Positions 54,662-64,000 of a DNA stretch of 64,000 bases are shown here, piece after piece. Positions within the stretch are counted from its first letter, which is position 1, and each line of letters begins with the position of its first letter. The notes beneath the pieces are model-generated. The model made no database searches and had not been told where the DNA came from. It saw only the letters and a program-made list of their open reading frames with translations. The translations under genes and the position numbers were made by a program. Source of the DNA: Isochrysis galbana (lineage: Eukaryota; Haptophyta; Isochrysidales; Isochrysidaceae). Where the stretch lies: the NCBI GenBank assembly GCA_018136815.1, contig CM030933.1, positions 4,630,557 to 4,694,556 on the forward strand, given 5' to 3'.

Positions 54662-57589
54662 CTAACGGCGGTTGCGGCCGAGGACGACGAGACGACGAAG
54701 GTAGGCGCGGTGGGCGTCGGGGATCTCCGGCTCGCCCTCGCAAAGGAAGCGAATGAACGGCTGGCAGTAGTACGGCGAATGGGCGCCATCGCCTGTCCCA
54801 TATCGCCAATTATCGGGATGGTCGGGACGAGCCGTATCGTGATCGGGAGGAGCGGGGCGGAAGGCGCAATAGGCACAGCCGGTGGCTGTGGTCCATACAC
54901 CGCCCTCAGACGTAGGGCGCTGCGTGCGAGGCACCTTCATAGATGCGTCGGTCGGACGGGCCCTAGCGAATGAAGCAGCCAAATCAGCGTGCCCACAATA
55001 GCGTGACATCGGGTCGAAATCTACCTTAGCATTACGCCACGACTCCAAATCCCATTTGGCTCCCTCGGGATGGCCGAGGTTGTCCGCAGGCGGCGCGCAG
55101 CGGCGGCTCTTTTGCGAGGGCGGTGCGTCGAGAGGTGGGAGTCCACCCTCCAACTTGGGAGGCGGCTCCCTGGTGTGGTCGGTGCGTCCCTGGTGGGACC
55201 GATCTCCATTGCGATTATTTCGAGTATCGGAGCCGCGGCCGCTTCCTGAGGTAGCGGCCGAGGGTTTGTCGCTTTTGTCCGGAGCCGGCTTCGACGAACC
55301 CAGGCGATCCTTGACCATCCGGACGACGTCGTCGATGTGGGCGATTGTGAGCGGACCGTCCATCTGCTTGCTGCTCCGCGAAGCCTCAGCACGTGCCTGC
55401 TCCGCTGGAGCCAGCACCATGCGCGCGATCGAGATGCAAGAGAGCGAGTGATGCGGCGCGTCTCCTGCGGCGACCGCCTCTATGCCTCGCTTCCACGCTT
55501 TGAGGAACTCGAACGAGTTCTCCGCTCCCCGTGCGCGGTCGCTTTCGTCGGCTTTGACGCAGGCGTCGAATCGCTCGTTGATCTCATGCGTGAAGGCAGG
55601 AAACTTGAAGACGTTAGCGGCCGTCACCGTCGGATCGTTCATCTTGCGAACAAAGGCGTCGGTCACTCGAGTGGCAAGAGTCACTAAGTCCTCGCCCTCC
55701 GAGCGCGTGGTGCAACGGTCCCATTCCGCGGACGCAGTCTCTTTGGCGAAACCTTTTGCCCCGGCGGCGAATGATTGGTCGCACTTTGCGATCAGCACGT
55801 CGGCATGCAAGCACGGGTTAGCGCAGAGGACCGAGTCCCTGACCGCATCAAGGACATAGGCCATGATGCGGGGATGGCCCTTTTTCGGATCGCGAGCGGC
55901 GAGGAGAAGGCCATTGAGGGCGTCCTGCCAGTCCACGCCCGAGGTGAGTGAGCCCTCGAGTGCGCGGATCAGTTGCATGCGGAATCCATCCCAGGAAGCA
56001 GCCGCCTTGTTCGGGTCGGTAGAGCGAAGGTCGGCGGGGAAGCGCAGCGACTGGAGGCTCTCGAGGCTAGACTTAGCATCGCGAGTGCCGCCCTTAGTGC
56101 GGACGAACGTACGAGCGCGCACCCATTTCGTGAGAGTGCGAGTCGTGTAAATGATGCGAGCATGCCAGGACTCACCAGATGGGACCTCACGGGCCGCCAT
56201 CACCTGGTATTCGAGTGGGGCACTAGCGGAGTCGGAGTAGGCCTTGCCGTGGCGCCCATAGTGCCGTAGCCATTGTTCAAGAATGTCCGGCTCATCAGAC
56301 AGGGCTGGGTCCGCGGGAGGAGCGGCGTGGCGCTTAGCGTGACGTCGACTCTCCCGGTTACTATGCTGGCCTGACTTGGACTTAGAAGCGTGGGGGCGGA
56401 GAGATCGGCGAGAGTTAGAATGTAAACCTTCGGGGACCATCATAGACGGCCGTCCCTCCTTAGTATGATAACCTTTGCCTGAGGTAGCATAGTGGCTACC
56501 CTTGGCGCGGCGAGGCTTGCGGCGCGAGTCCGTAGATTCGGATGATCCGTCGGAATCCGAATCGCTGGTCGACGAGTAGTTAGATGAACGCGAGCCGGAG
56601 ACCGGGGACGAAGACGAGGAAGACGAAGAAGTAGGAGAACTGTAGCGGCGGCGGCGGCGGTTCTTCTTGTCCTTCCGAGTCTTCTTAGATTTCGATGAGG
56701 AGCGAGGGAGCGGCGGTGGCGGAGGCAAAACAGTTTCGCCGCCATCATCGGATGGAGGTGGAGGCGGGCTGGCTGCCTGGACTGGAGTAGGAGGGAGTCG
56801 GCTTCGCTCGATCGCGCTGGTGACCGCAGCGAGTTGCTGAGAGAACTGTGCGGCCATGGCCTGCATCAGCTCAATATAGCGCAGCTCTACGGGGTTGACC
56901 CCCGGTGAAGCCGAAGAGGTTGGCGGCGGGACCGTAGCAGACGGTGGAGAAGGAGAAGGAGAGAGATGAAGAAGGGAGTCGGGCAGTAGGCCCGGGGCCT
57001 CTCCACAACGAGACGGCTGACTTGGGGCGGCCGAGGCGACCGAGAGGCGTTCGAGCGAAGGATGGTAGGGCTCGTAGGCGGCCTCCGAGTCCGATGGTAA
57101 GGGTGGTGGTGCCTCGAGGCATGCGCGAGGAGAGGGGAGGAATCCTTCCAGAGGATTATCCTCACCCTGGTGAGACTCGGGCTTGGACCTGTATCCGACG
57201 GACTCCGGCGGTGAAGGCGGAGATGATGGCGGAGGCACCGCAGAGAGATCAAGAGGAGAGGCGAGGGAGGGCATCACCTCCCCCTGTGAAGGTGGTGGTG
57301 GATGACCGTCCGGAGAGAAGAAAGGGGGCAGGGCAGGCATGATGCCCGACTCTGCAGAGGTGGGGGTGACCCCCATTGAGACGTCCAGCGCGGGACGCAC
57401 CGGGAAGGATTCTACACCTGACGAATTGGGCTGGCCCATAGGGCCTGAGGGCAATGAGGAAGGATGCATGCCGGCGGCAGGCGCGGCGGAGGAGACGACT
57501 TCAGAGGTGCTGACGGGCTGAAGCCCGTCAGCAGAGGAAGGCGGGCAGGCGGGCTTGAGCGAGGGCGAGGACGGCGGCGAAAGCGACAT
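54662..57589 (-). CDS. gag: Element A Gag, copy 2
   Basis: 975 residues, ATG at 57,587-57,589 to TAG at 54,662-54,664, with the same layout as copy 1. A 136-bp leader separates the ATG from the LTR; it contains a repeated gcgagagcgac motif and no obvious tRNA-complementary TGG primer site, so the priming mode is unclear. The frame upstream of the ATG is open through the leader into the LTR without another ATG. Confidence 0.9.
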   Translation of the reverse strand: MSLSPPSSPSLKPACPPSSADGLQPVSTSEVVSSAAPAAGMHPSSLPSGPMGQPNSSGVESFPVRPALDVSMGVTPTSAESGIMPALPPFFSPDGHPPPPSQGEVMPSLASPLDLSAVPPPSSPPSPPESVGYRSKPESHQGEDNPLEGFLPSPRACLEAPPPLPSDSEAAYEPYHPSLERLSVASAAPSQPSRCGEAPGLLPDSLLHLSPSPSPPSATVPPPTSSASPGVNPVELRYIELMQAMAAQFSQQLAAVTSAIERSRLPPTPVQAASPPPPPSDDGGETVLPPPPPLPRSSSKSKKTRKDKKNRRRRRYSSPTSSSSSSSSPVSGSRSSNYSSTSDSDSDGSSESTDSRRKPRRAKGSHYATSGKGYHTKEGRPSMMVPEGLHSNSRRSLRPHASKSKSGQHSNRESRRHAKRHAAPPADPALSDEPDILEQWLRHYGRHGKAYSDSASAPLEYQVMAAREVPSGESWHARIIYTTRTLTKWVRARTFVRTKGGTRDAKSSLESLQSLRFPADLRSTDPNKAAASWDGFRMQLIRALEGSLTSGVDWQDALNGLLLAARDPKKGHPRIMAYVLDAVRDSVLCANPCLHADVLIAKCDQSFAAGAKGFAKETASAEWDRCTTRSEGEDLVTLATRVTDAFVRKMNDPTVTAANVFKFPAFTHEINERFDACVKADESDRARGAENSFEFLKAWKRGIEAVAAGDAPHHSLSCISIARMVLAPAEQARAEASRSSKQMDGPLTIAHIDDVVRMVKDRLGSSKPAPDKSDKPSAATSGSGRGSDTRNNRNGDRSHQGRTDHTREPPPKLEGGLPPLDAPPSQKSRRCAPPADNLGHPEGAKWDLESWRNAKVDFDPMSRYCGHADLAASFARARPTDASMKVPRTQRPTSEGGVWTTATGCAYCAFRPAPPDHDTARPDHPDNWRYGTGDGAHSPYYCQPFIRFLCEGEPEIPDAHRAYLRRLVVLGRNRR

Positions 57590-57725
57590 GGAACGAGCGG
57601 CGAAAGGCGAGGGCGAGTGAGAGGAGGGCTGTGATGGCAGGGGCTGGCGAGGTGAGGAGGGATTGTAAGGTCTGAGTGTTACGAGAGCGAGAGCGACGAG
57701 AGCGAGAGCGACGACGGATGACGAC

Positions 57726-58275
57726 TGACGACAGGACGACGGACAACGACACCCAGGAAAACACCCCGACTCTCGCCCCACGACTTTCTCACATAACTCG
57801 ACTGAAATCAAAACCAAACACTCCGATCAGACAACAACGGACGACGATCAAAGGGCGATCTGTCGACGATCTTGTCTGGAACGGGAATCGCACCATAACG
57901 GAAACGAGGGGCAATCTTGCTACGCAGGATTCCAAGAGACCTACCAAATAAGACGAAAGGAGTGCGATGTGCCTAAGGGGGAGATGCGAAGAGGTCGCAA
58001 ATTAAACCTGATTGCCCCCAGAAGCAGATAAAGAACCGCAGGGGAGATAGCAAATTAAACCTATCTGCGAGGCGCCTGGGAGGAAGAAGGTGGGGAAACT
58101 TCCCTTCTCTTTCGAGAGAAAGAGAGAGAGCGCTCCACAACCCCCGATCCCATGCATCCAAGCGAAGCTTTGACCGAGAACGCGAGAAAGCATAGAATTA
58201 TAACGATAGATACCGAACGACGAAGAGAAGAGCGAAGCCTAACAGCCTAACGAGTGTCGATTCGCGAATGCGACA
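57726..58275 (-). repeat. 5' LTR of element A, copy 2
   Basis: 550 bp; TGTCGC...GTCGTCA in element sense. Nearly identical to the copy-1 5' LTR, including the cagcctaa duplication. Confidence 0.9.
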
Positions 58276-58332
58276 GAGGAGTGCTCTGTGCTCTAGGGCG
58301 CCCTGAGGCGACGTCTTCCGCTAGATAGCCTC

Positions 58333-58684
58333 TTAGGTGAAGTTTCTTCTTTTCTTCGCGGCCACTGTGCTTTCGCTTCCTGGTGAGTACCATATTGTCT
58401 GTTTTGTAAAAGCGCCACACCTTTACTTTCCACGATACAAAGAAGAGAAGCAGGGCCAGTCGACTCCCACTCCAGCTCCAACTCCGACTCCTGTAACACC
58501 CATCGCCCCGAATGCAACTATCATTGCATAGGTGATTGAGATGAATATGCCAAAGATGGAGTCATCAGTTTCTTTAGTTCTTCCACCTCATATTGACCGT
58601 GCTTATAGTACAAGTGTATGTGCATTGCGCATTGCGTGCCCTTATTCATGTGCAACAAAAAAAGGATTTGGTCCCCGGCCGCTC
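58333..58684 (-). pseudogene. Second copy of the membrane-protein terminal exon, frameshifted
   Basis: Corresponds to 11,820-12,178 with the same splice-acceptor context and stop. Several one- to four-base deletions break the frame (for example near 58,364, 58,381, 58,460 and 58,526). These sit within 400 bp of the contig end, so sequencing error is likely. It shows that the duplication with the first 12.2 kb extends beyond the retrotransposon. Confidence 0.7.
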
Positions 58685-58738
58685 CTGCGAAAATAAGGAG
58701 TGGCAAGGCCACACAGCGCAACGTAGGGAAAACGAGGG

Positions 58739-58838
58739 NNNNNNNNNNNNNNNNNNNNNNNNNNNNNNNNNNNNNNNNNNNNNNNNNNNNNNNNNNNNNN
58801 NNNNNNNNNNNNNNNNNNNNNNNNNNNNNNNNNNNNNN
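58739..58838. other. Assembly gap (100 N)
   Basis: Exactly 100 undetermined bases; gap of unknown size. Confidence 0.99.
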
Positions 58839-60116
58839 GCGAGTGCATCTTTCCTACATCTTTCTACACCGATTTTTTTGGTGACGACCCGTTGGATGAA
58901 CCATTTTTCGAAACCTCTGCCGCATTCTCTAGAACGCGAGCAACTCGCTCTGAACAGCCTTGCCGATTTTCTCCAAAAGAACAACTAACGCTCGGTGGAC
59001 TCGGACTCGCACCACAACCTCTATATCAGAAGGAATGCGAGCGCCCTGCAGTCCCGAGTGGCGCAACCCTTACCGGCGGCGCCATGTGTTGTGCTCTCCA
59101 CAACGACAGCCTTTCTTTGTGCCGTGTTGACGAGGACTATGGCCCGGTCCTCACAGGGAGCCCGGCATGTCGATGCTGATCTCTTGGGCCACACGCATGC
59201 ATCTGGTTCAGCTATTGGGCGATGCGATCATCAATACTACGACACCGCTCAAGTCGCGTCCATCGCGATCGCTGAGATCCCGCCGATGCTCAGACGTCCT
59301 CCTATGCATGTGTCACCCCAGAGTCCAAGGACCGCGACAAGCCATGTCAGTACCAATGATGCAGCTTTCTCTCTAGGGCGGAGCTCATCGAGTGTAGACG
59401 CGCTTCGCGTTGGCAATACACCACGATTGAGATGAGGCGAGCTATTGCCCCAGACTGCTTCAGGGGATCCCACGGCTGGGCAGTCAGCAACCTTGTCTGC
59501 CGCAGTGTTGTGTTGTGCGCACAGCCTTCGAATGCACGCCTGGGGATGGAGTCTTAGCATAGTGTGCCCCCAACATATCTTGCAATTCTACGCCTTGGAC
59601 GAACGGTGCCATCTTCCGTCTCAGTAGTCGCTTCAGCGTCTTGATTATTTGAAAATTGCAGCTAGCGCAAACCATCATATGATGCATCGGCCTTGCCGTA
59701 TTGTTCTAGTAGGTTCATAGCGCGCTCTAGCTCTAGAGCGAGGCGAAGGAGTTCGCACTAGGATTTGCGTGTCATCCGAGGCGGCAGAAGCGCTCAATCA
59801 CCATCACCCACAGATGGAAAAGCGTTCAATCACCGTCAGCCTACACGTGGAAAAGCGTTCAATCGCCAACACCCCACACAGATGGAAAAGCGTTCAATCA
59901 CCATCAGCTTACACATGGAATAGCGTTCAATCGCCATCACCCCCACCCCCCACGTATGAAAAAGCGTTCCATCAAAGTCGCGTTCCGTCAAAAGAGGGCC
60001 AGGTGATTTTTTTGCTATTTTCTTTTTGGGTAGCCACAATAATATTATTATTACGAAGATGATGAGTACAAAGCTAATCACGCTCCCTCACTATCAACAC
60101 ACGCGGTAACCCCCAG
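58839..60116. other. Intergenic, no gene supported; short tandem repeat at its right end
   Basis: Frames here either lack an ATG or show no motif. The sequence is less GC-rich than elsewhere. The only structure seen is the 34-bp tandem repeat at 59,786-59,985 and an AT-rich patch near 60,007-60,075. Confidence 0.55.
59786..59985. repeat. Imperfect ~34-bp tandem repeat, five to six units
   Basis: Units carry the word ggaaaagcgttcaatc about every 33-39 bp (near 59,815, 59,849, 59,885, 59,918 and 59,957), with variable cacc/cgcc and tacac parts between. A minisatellite in a eukaryotic intergenic region. Confidence 0.8.
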
Positions 60117-60675
60117 CTACGCGGGCTGAGTTTTCATCTTCTTCGTCTTTTTCTCACATCCCTCTTCCTCGTGCGGGCAGGCGACGATGTCGTTTGGCTG
60201 ATCTTGGGTGGCGAGGTCCGTGACGCGTGCGAGGACGGCCTTCTTGTTCTCCAGGTAGAGTTTGCCAGCTGCACGGTGCACTTGCACCATGGGATCCGTT
60301 TCAGCATACGCGACCGCCATGATGTAATTCCATGCAGAGGTACGCGACGGCGGCCTCGTCTCCAATGTACTTGGTCTTGGGGATCCTGTCGTACTCGTCG
60401 GAGTAGTCGCCGACGAGCATGAGAGTTGCCTTGCACCAGCGGCCCATGTATGGCTTGATGAGCGCCCACATCGACGGGTAGCGTTCCTTGGCCAGATCCA
60501 CGCGGAAGTCTCCACATCCACGGCCCGTGCCAGAGGCTGTGACGAGCAGCATCGCCAGGATGGCGCCGCTCATGCCCTCCTCCATGTGTTCGCAGAACCT
60601 GAAGGCTGGGCTACGGACCTCCTCGTAGGTGCGGTGACCGAGTCGCTTGGCGATGAAGACAAAGTACTGGCCCAT
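60117..60675 (-). pseudogene. MGQY(Y/F)-family protein, one frameshift
   Basis: From ATG at 60,673-60,675: MGQYFVFIAKRLGHRTYEE, then a Gly-rich core (GAILAMLLVTASGTGRGCGD), a Trp-containing loop, and MLVGDYSDEYDRI. From family knowledge, this resembles a widespread uncharacterised family of bacteria, phages and some protists beginning MGQYY and carrying a GRGGGD loop and a VVAGDYAD motif; function unknown. Near 60,330 the frame must shift by one base (after YLCM, into NYIMAVAYAETDP) to continue to the TAG/TGA-bounded end at 60,117; the tail is Lys-rich (EKKTKKMK). The shift may be a sequencing error, in which case the gene is intact (about 185 residues). A tiny intron is less likely. Confidence 0.6.
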
Positions 60676-62300
60676 GGCGAAGGAGCGAGGCTTGTGGAGG
60701 AGGGAAGAGGAGAGTGAAGCGGGGTGGTGGTGGAAGATGTCTGGGAGGAAGACTCTGGATTTTCGCCAGATGCGTGCGCACGCCGTGCGCATGATGAGTG
60801 GCAATCACATGCGCGGGGATCCCGTGCGTGGAAAGTTTCCGCACCGTCTTCTCCGTCTTCTCGTCCTCCTCCTCGGCTTCCTTGTCCTCGGTGAGAGCGA
60901 GCGCGTGGGACATACGTACAATAATATGTGGATAAACGATCGAGTCACAGCTATCCATCTAGTATATCATTCTTACCATGACTGATGATGCCCAACCAGG
61001 CAAAAAAATGCGGCCGGGCGACCAATTACAGCTTCCGCGCGGTCGTTAAAGTGGTTACGTGGGCCGTCGACACCGCCGGGCCAAAAAAATTGGAATTTTA
61101 TCACGTCGGCGCGCGCGTGCGCGAAAGAATAAGGAGCTGAGACTCGGAGGGTCGTCTAGTTAGGGCATATGGAGGTCATCCATGCATTTTTTTGCTATAA
61201 GAAAGCGATCATGAGAACCCGATTTTTACTGTCCCCACCTCTAGTCTAGAAACTAGAAAAAGACGGTTGGCCAGGAGGAATTGATGATGGATGTCACATA
61301 TTGTTGTTCTACATGAATGTTAGGTGCTGGTTGGAAATGCTCATGAAGCCCTTTCATGATGATGAAATAGATGAAAATAGCAGGCTCAATCAACGACGAG
61401 ATGAACTTCTCCGTGTCCAGGTGGAGCTCAGAACGACAGAACGACGGACGGGTTTCTGGTTCCCTAGGACGCTTCAGAGAGGAGGAGTCCATCGCGATTG
61501 TGGCACAAGGAGAGTGTGGGTCGGTAAAGGGGGCAGTAGGCGAGAAGGGTGGGTGGCAGGCAGGTGGCAGGCAAGGAGAGTACCGGGCTAGTGGGACGTC
61601 GTGGTACTAACGCTCAGTTATTTCATTTGGGTGGCCGTGAGAGGTGGATGTGTGTAGGCTTGTCTTTATGGCAGCTAGCAGTGGCTGCCATGGTGTCCTG
61701 TTCGTTCGTGTTTTGGACCCGCGCGCGCGACGGCTCGCGCGCACTTGGTTGGCGGGTGGATGTGGATCGTCCGGGTGCGGGGTGCGGACGTTTCGGTGAC
61801 AGCGGCGTGTCCATGGGCACATCGCCCGCACTCCGCACTGGCATTGGCGGCCAGGACGGCAAGAGAGGAGGGAGTCGGCGCGCGCTCCATGCCCCTATCG
61901 TTTTAACGATAGTTGAGCTAGGCAGGAACAGAAGTTCTTCGTCGGTAGTCGGTAGCCCCGGCCCCGAGCGGGATTTCAAGATTTTAATCCTGTTGGGAGC
62001 GGCTCCCGGGGGGGTTGAAAGCCGCCCCCGAGACCCGAGAGCTCCCAGCAGGTCTGGGTAGCTCGCGGGGGAGTTTGGGTCCCACCAGGAGCTCGCGGGC
62101 TCTTCTCACCCTCCCAGCCAGAGCTGCCGGGGGGTGGGGGCCTTCGGGGGCTACCATTTATATCTCTACAAGGCATTTCACGCACCGGAGCACGAGGCTA
62201 CTCGTAAAGCACCTATCCTTAGTGTGAACAGAGAAACCCATAAGAGTTTCCTTCCCCCTGCTGGGAGTCGTTGGCTGTGAGTGAGTTGGCGCCGGCGCCG
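60676..62300. other. Intergenic with dispersed repeat, no gene supported
   Basis: The left part (60,960-61,320) is AT-richer with several tttttt/aaaaaa runs. A copy of the dispersed repeat spans about 61,581-61,918. The last 300 bp, with G-rich tracts and a short AT-rich stretch near 62,155, are the likely promoter and leader of the glycosyltransferase gene. No coding sequence is recognised. Confidence 0.55.
61581..61918 (+). repeat. Dispersed repeat, locus 3 (core plus palindrome)
   Basis: The core starts taccgggctagtgggacg and ends gtggtactaacgctcagtt (61,581-61,620). The second motif, gcgcgctccatgcccctatc with the palindrome cgttttaacg, lies at 61,886-61,918. Total length is about 340 bp, close to the 335 bp at locus 2. 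Confidence 0.65.
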
Positions 62301-64000
62301 ATGGGCAGCGCCTCGTCTCCTCTCCTCGGCCGCGCGACGGCCAGCTCGTCGGAGGGATGCTCCCCCGCATGGCTGGTGGCGGTGCTTGGCGCGCTTATTC
62401 TCCTACTCTACGTCAAACCACCAGCAGGCCGCGCGCTGTCACAGCCGCGCGTGCAGGGAAGAGGAGAGGTGGCGCTCGGACGGCCGAGAGACATCTTCGC
62501 GGGGAGAGAGGGCCCTCCGCCGCCGCCTGAGCGTGCGGTGGGGCGGGTGCAAGCGCATCAATCATCCGTCTCATCCCCCTGGCGCGAGCGCCGCCCGCCG
62601 CCCGCTGGCTGCGACGAGTGCTCGCTCGAGACGCTGGTGGAGCATTACTCTCTCGCAAACACACTCATCGTCTCATTCGGTAACGCGAGACAGCGCCACT
62701 TTACGGCAAACTGGGTGTACCACCTGCAAGCGCTCAACGTGCACGCGGGAATACTCGTTGGCATGATGAACATGCGGCCGACCGACGCGCTCTACCGCCC
62801 GTTCGCCGCCTCACTCCGCGCACGCGGCGTGGGTGTCTATTGCGTCAACTCGGCTGAGGTCAAGCTGGCGCCGCAGGGCGGCCGCTGGTTCCACGTGCTG
62901 CCGCTGCTGCGCACTGGTGTGCGGCTGATACTCTCCGACTCGGATGTCGTGTGGCTCCGTGACCCGGCCCCCTACCTACGTGCAATCGAGGACGAGCACC
63001 CCAAGCTCGACTTTGCAGTCTCGACGGACGCGCAGGGCATGCTCGACCATCGCCGGCTCGGCGCGGGCGAGCAGACGGGCGCGCTCTCGCGGGAGGGCGG
63101 CGAGGCTGACCTCGACGTCGAGAGGTGGGGTCAGTGCTGGGCCTCGATGAATATCGGCATCATGCTCTTCCCACCCGGTGCGCGGCGCGGCACGCTGCTC
63201 GCGCTGCAGCAGGCAACCACGCACCTGTCCGAGGACGACAACTTGCGGCGGGTCGACCAAGGCCCAATCAACTACCGGTGGAAGACGGGGTACCGCAAGT
63301 TCAAGTGGGCGCACACGCTCTTTCCTGTGCGTGATCGGACCGGGAAGCGCATGTGCGGCCTGGTCGACGGCAACGTGACAGGCGCGGTGCTTCCCGCGGC
63401 GCAGTTCTGCAACACACTAACGCATGATGTGCTCCAGCTTTGGGCGCACGCCAACGTTCGCCCGTTTGCGCTGCACGCAACTTGGATGCGCCGGCAGGAG
63501 GAGCCATGGAAGCTCATGAGATTACGCGAGCAAGGATATTGGTACGATTCGCCCGCGTGGTACGGGCTACCTGCGACGCGCACCCCGCCTGCCAACGACG
63601 CGTCGAGCTGGATGGTACGCGACGCGGCCAAGACGAGGCATCCGCCTGACCTGGCAGCACTCCGTGAGCAGGTGGGAAACGCCGCTCCACACGCGTGCGC
63701 GACCGCTGCGCCACCCAACTCCTCGAGCCCGCCGCGGTACATCTCAGCCATCGCGCTTTGGACACCGCCCCCCGTATGCTTCTGGCGCCTGTGTGCAGGA
63801 GGGCACTGTCGGCTTCCTCACGTACGATGCCTCTGTGCTACCGGCGCTCCTCGAGATTGAGCGCATCGAGGATGGCGGCATCCCGCTCCACCATATGAGG
63901 CTGATGCACGCGCAGCTCCGCAAGCTCCGGTCCGCCCTCTTCGTCGCGCGGATGCTCAACCGAGCGCTAATTCTCCCGCAGGCGAGGACGTGCTTCTCCC
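62301..64000 (+). CDS. GT77-type Golgi glycosyltransferase, 5' part (runs off the window)
   Basis: A type II membrane glycosyltransferase of the nucleotide-diphospho-sugar transferase group (GT77, related to plant RRA/XEG113 arabinosyltransferases). Exon 1 is 62,301-63,671 (457 codons, ATG start; upstream in-frame codons are not ATG). A 127-bp GT-AG intron (63,672-63,798) follows, and exon 2 runs from 63,799 off the end. Residues about 32-48 form a single membrane anchor (WLVAVLGALILLLYV). The lumenal domain has NTLIVSFGNARQRHFTANWV, the metal-binding DXD motif in LILSDSDVVWLRDP, MNIGIMLFPPG, DQGPINYRW and FALHATWMRRQE. After the intron come VGFLTYD and the conserved LRSALFVARMLNRALILP. Donor probably a UDP-sugar in the Golgi; substrate not predictable from sequence. 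Confidence 0.85.

Larger units (their letters stand above)
45888..58275 (-). mobile_element. Element A, copy 2: complete Ty3/gypsy chromovirus
   Basis: 12,388 bp with both LTRs: left 45,888-46,430 (3' LTR in element sense), right 57,726-58,275 (5' LTR). A polypurine tract (AGCAGGGGGG in element sense) is at 46,431-46,440. LTRs are near-identical; differences include an 8-bp cagcctaa missing on the left. The five bases outside each LTR (tgctc left, gagga right) do not match, so no target-site duplication is visible. Gag and pol are as in copy 1, but here only one frameshift interrupts pol. Confidence 0.95.

Noticed and set aside
57590-57817. Gag starting inside the element A LTR
   Set aside because: The upstream extension begins with TTG and contains no ATG; the first ATG is at 57,589.
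59786-59985. CRISPR-like array (regular ~34-bp repeats)
   Set aside because: The units are imperfect throughout, there are no constant repeats with unique spacers and no cas genes, and the DNA is eukaryotic. It is a minisatellite.
62271-62300. Upstream start for the glycosyltransferase
   Set aside because: The codon at 62,271 is TTG; the first in-frame ATG is 62,301 and precedes the membrane anchor.
63672-63860. Glycosyltransferase reading straight through to a stop at 63,860
   Set aside because: The tail after residue 457 has no family similarity, while removing a GT-AG intron (63,672-63,798) restores conserved GT77 sequence in phase.

Overview
The window is nuclear DNA from a GC-rich eukaryote with few introns. 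A unicellular alga is likely, and a haptophyte or similar secondary-plastid lineage is my weak guess. The reasons are short GT-AG introns, long homopolymer and purine tracts, a cytosolic mevalonate-pathway gene (lost in green algae), and many Ty3/gypsy and LINE elements. Two runs of exactly 100 N (33,478-33,577 and 58,739-58,838) split it into three contigs.

Left contig (1-33,477). It opens with a minus-strand Ty3/gypsy chromovirus, here called element A (1-11,761, 3' LTR outside the window). Host genes follow: a terminal exon of a small membrane protein, a hypothetical helical protein, a four-exon RagA/B-type GTPase, a two-exon phosphomevalonate kinase with a predicted C-terminal membrane anchor, and a large fusion protein joining a BMT5-like (DUF2431) rRNA methyltransferase domain, two zinc fingers and a TruA-like pseudouridine synthase. 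The last exon of a STRAP-type WD40 protein ends the contig. Between these lie two 5'-truncated LINEs with clear target-site duplications, a 197-bp MITE with an 8-bp target-site duplication, minisatellites and a small dispersed repeat family.

Middle contig (33,578-58,738). This is almost pure retrotransposon. A second, diverged chromovirus (element B, plus strand, 33,578-44,830) is followed by about 1 kb of unassigned sequence and then a complete copy of element A (45,888-58,275, both LTRs). The right part of this contig (about 46,507-58,738) repeats the first 12.2 kb of the window, including the flanking host exon. It is therefore probably an unmerged overlap or second haplotype rather than an independent insertion.

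Right contig (58,839-64,000). It holds a frameshifted gene of the uncharacterised MGQY(Y/F) family and the 5' part of a Golgi-type GT77 glycosyltransferase that runs off the window.

The most interesting system is in the chromoviruses. In both element A and element B, gag and pol share one reading frame and are separated by a single UAG codon. The pol polyprotein carries, between that stop and the protease, a domain that looks like a small phage or bacterial cytosine-methyltransferase-like protein (HPPC and ENP motifs), followed by protease, reverse transcriptase, RNase H, integrase and chromodomain. The two elements are otherwise clearly diverged, yet both keep the motifs of this domain, which suggests it works in the element's life cycle.
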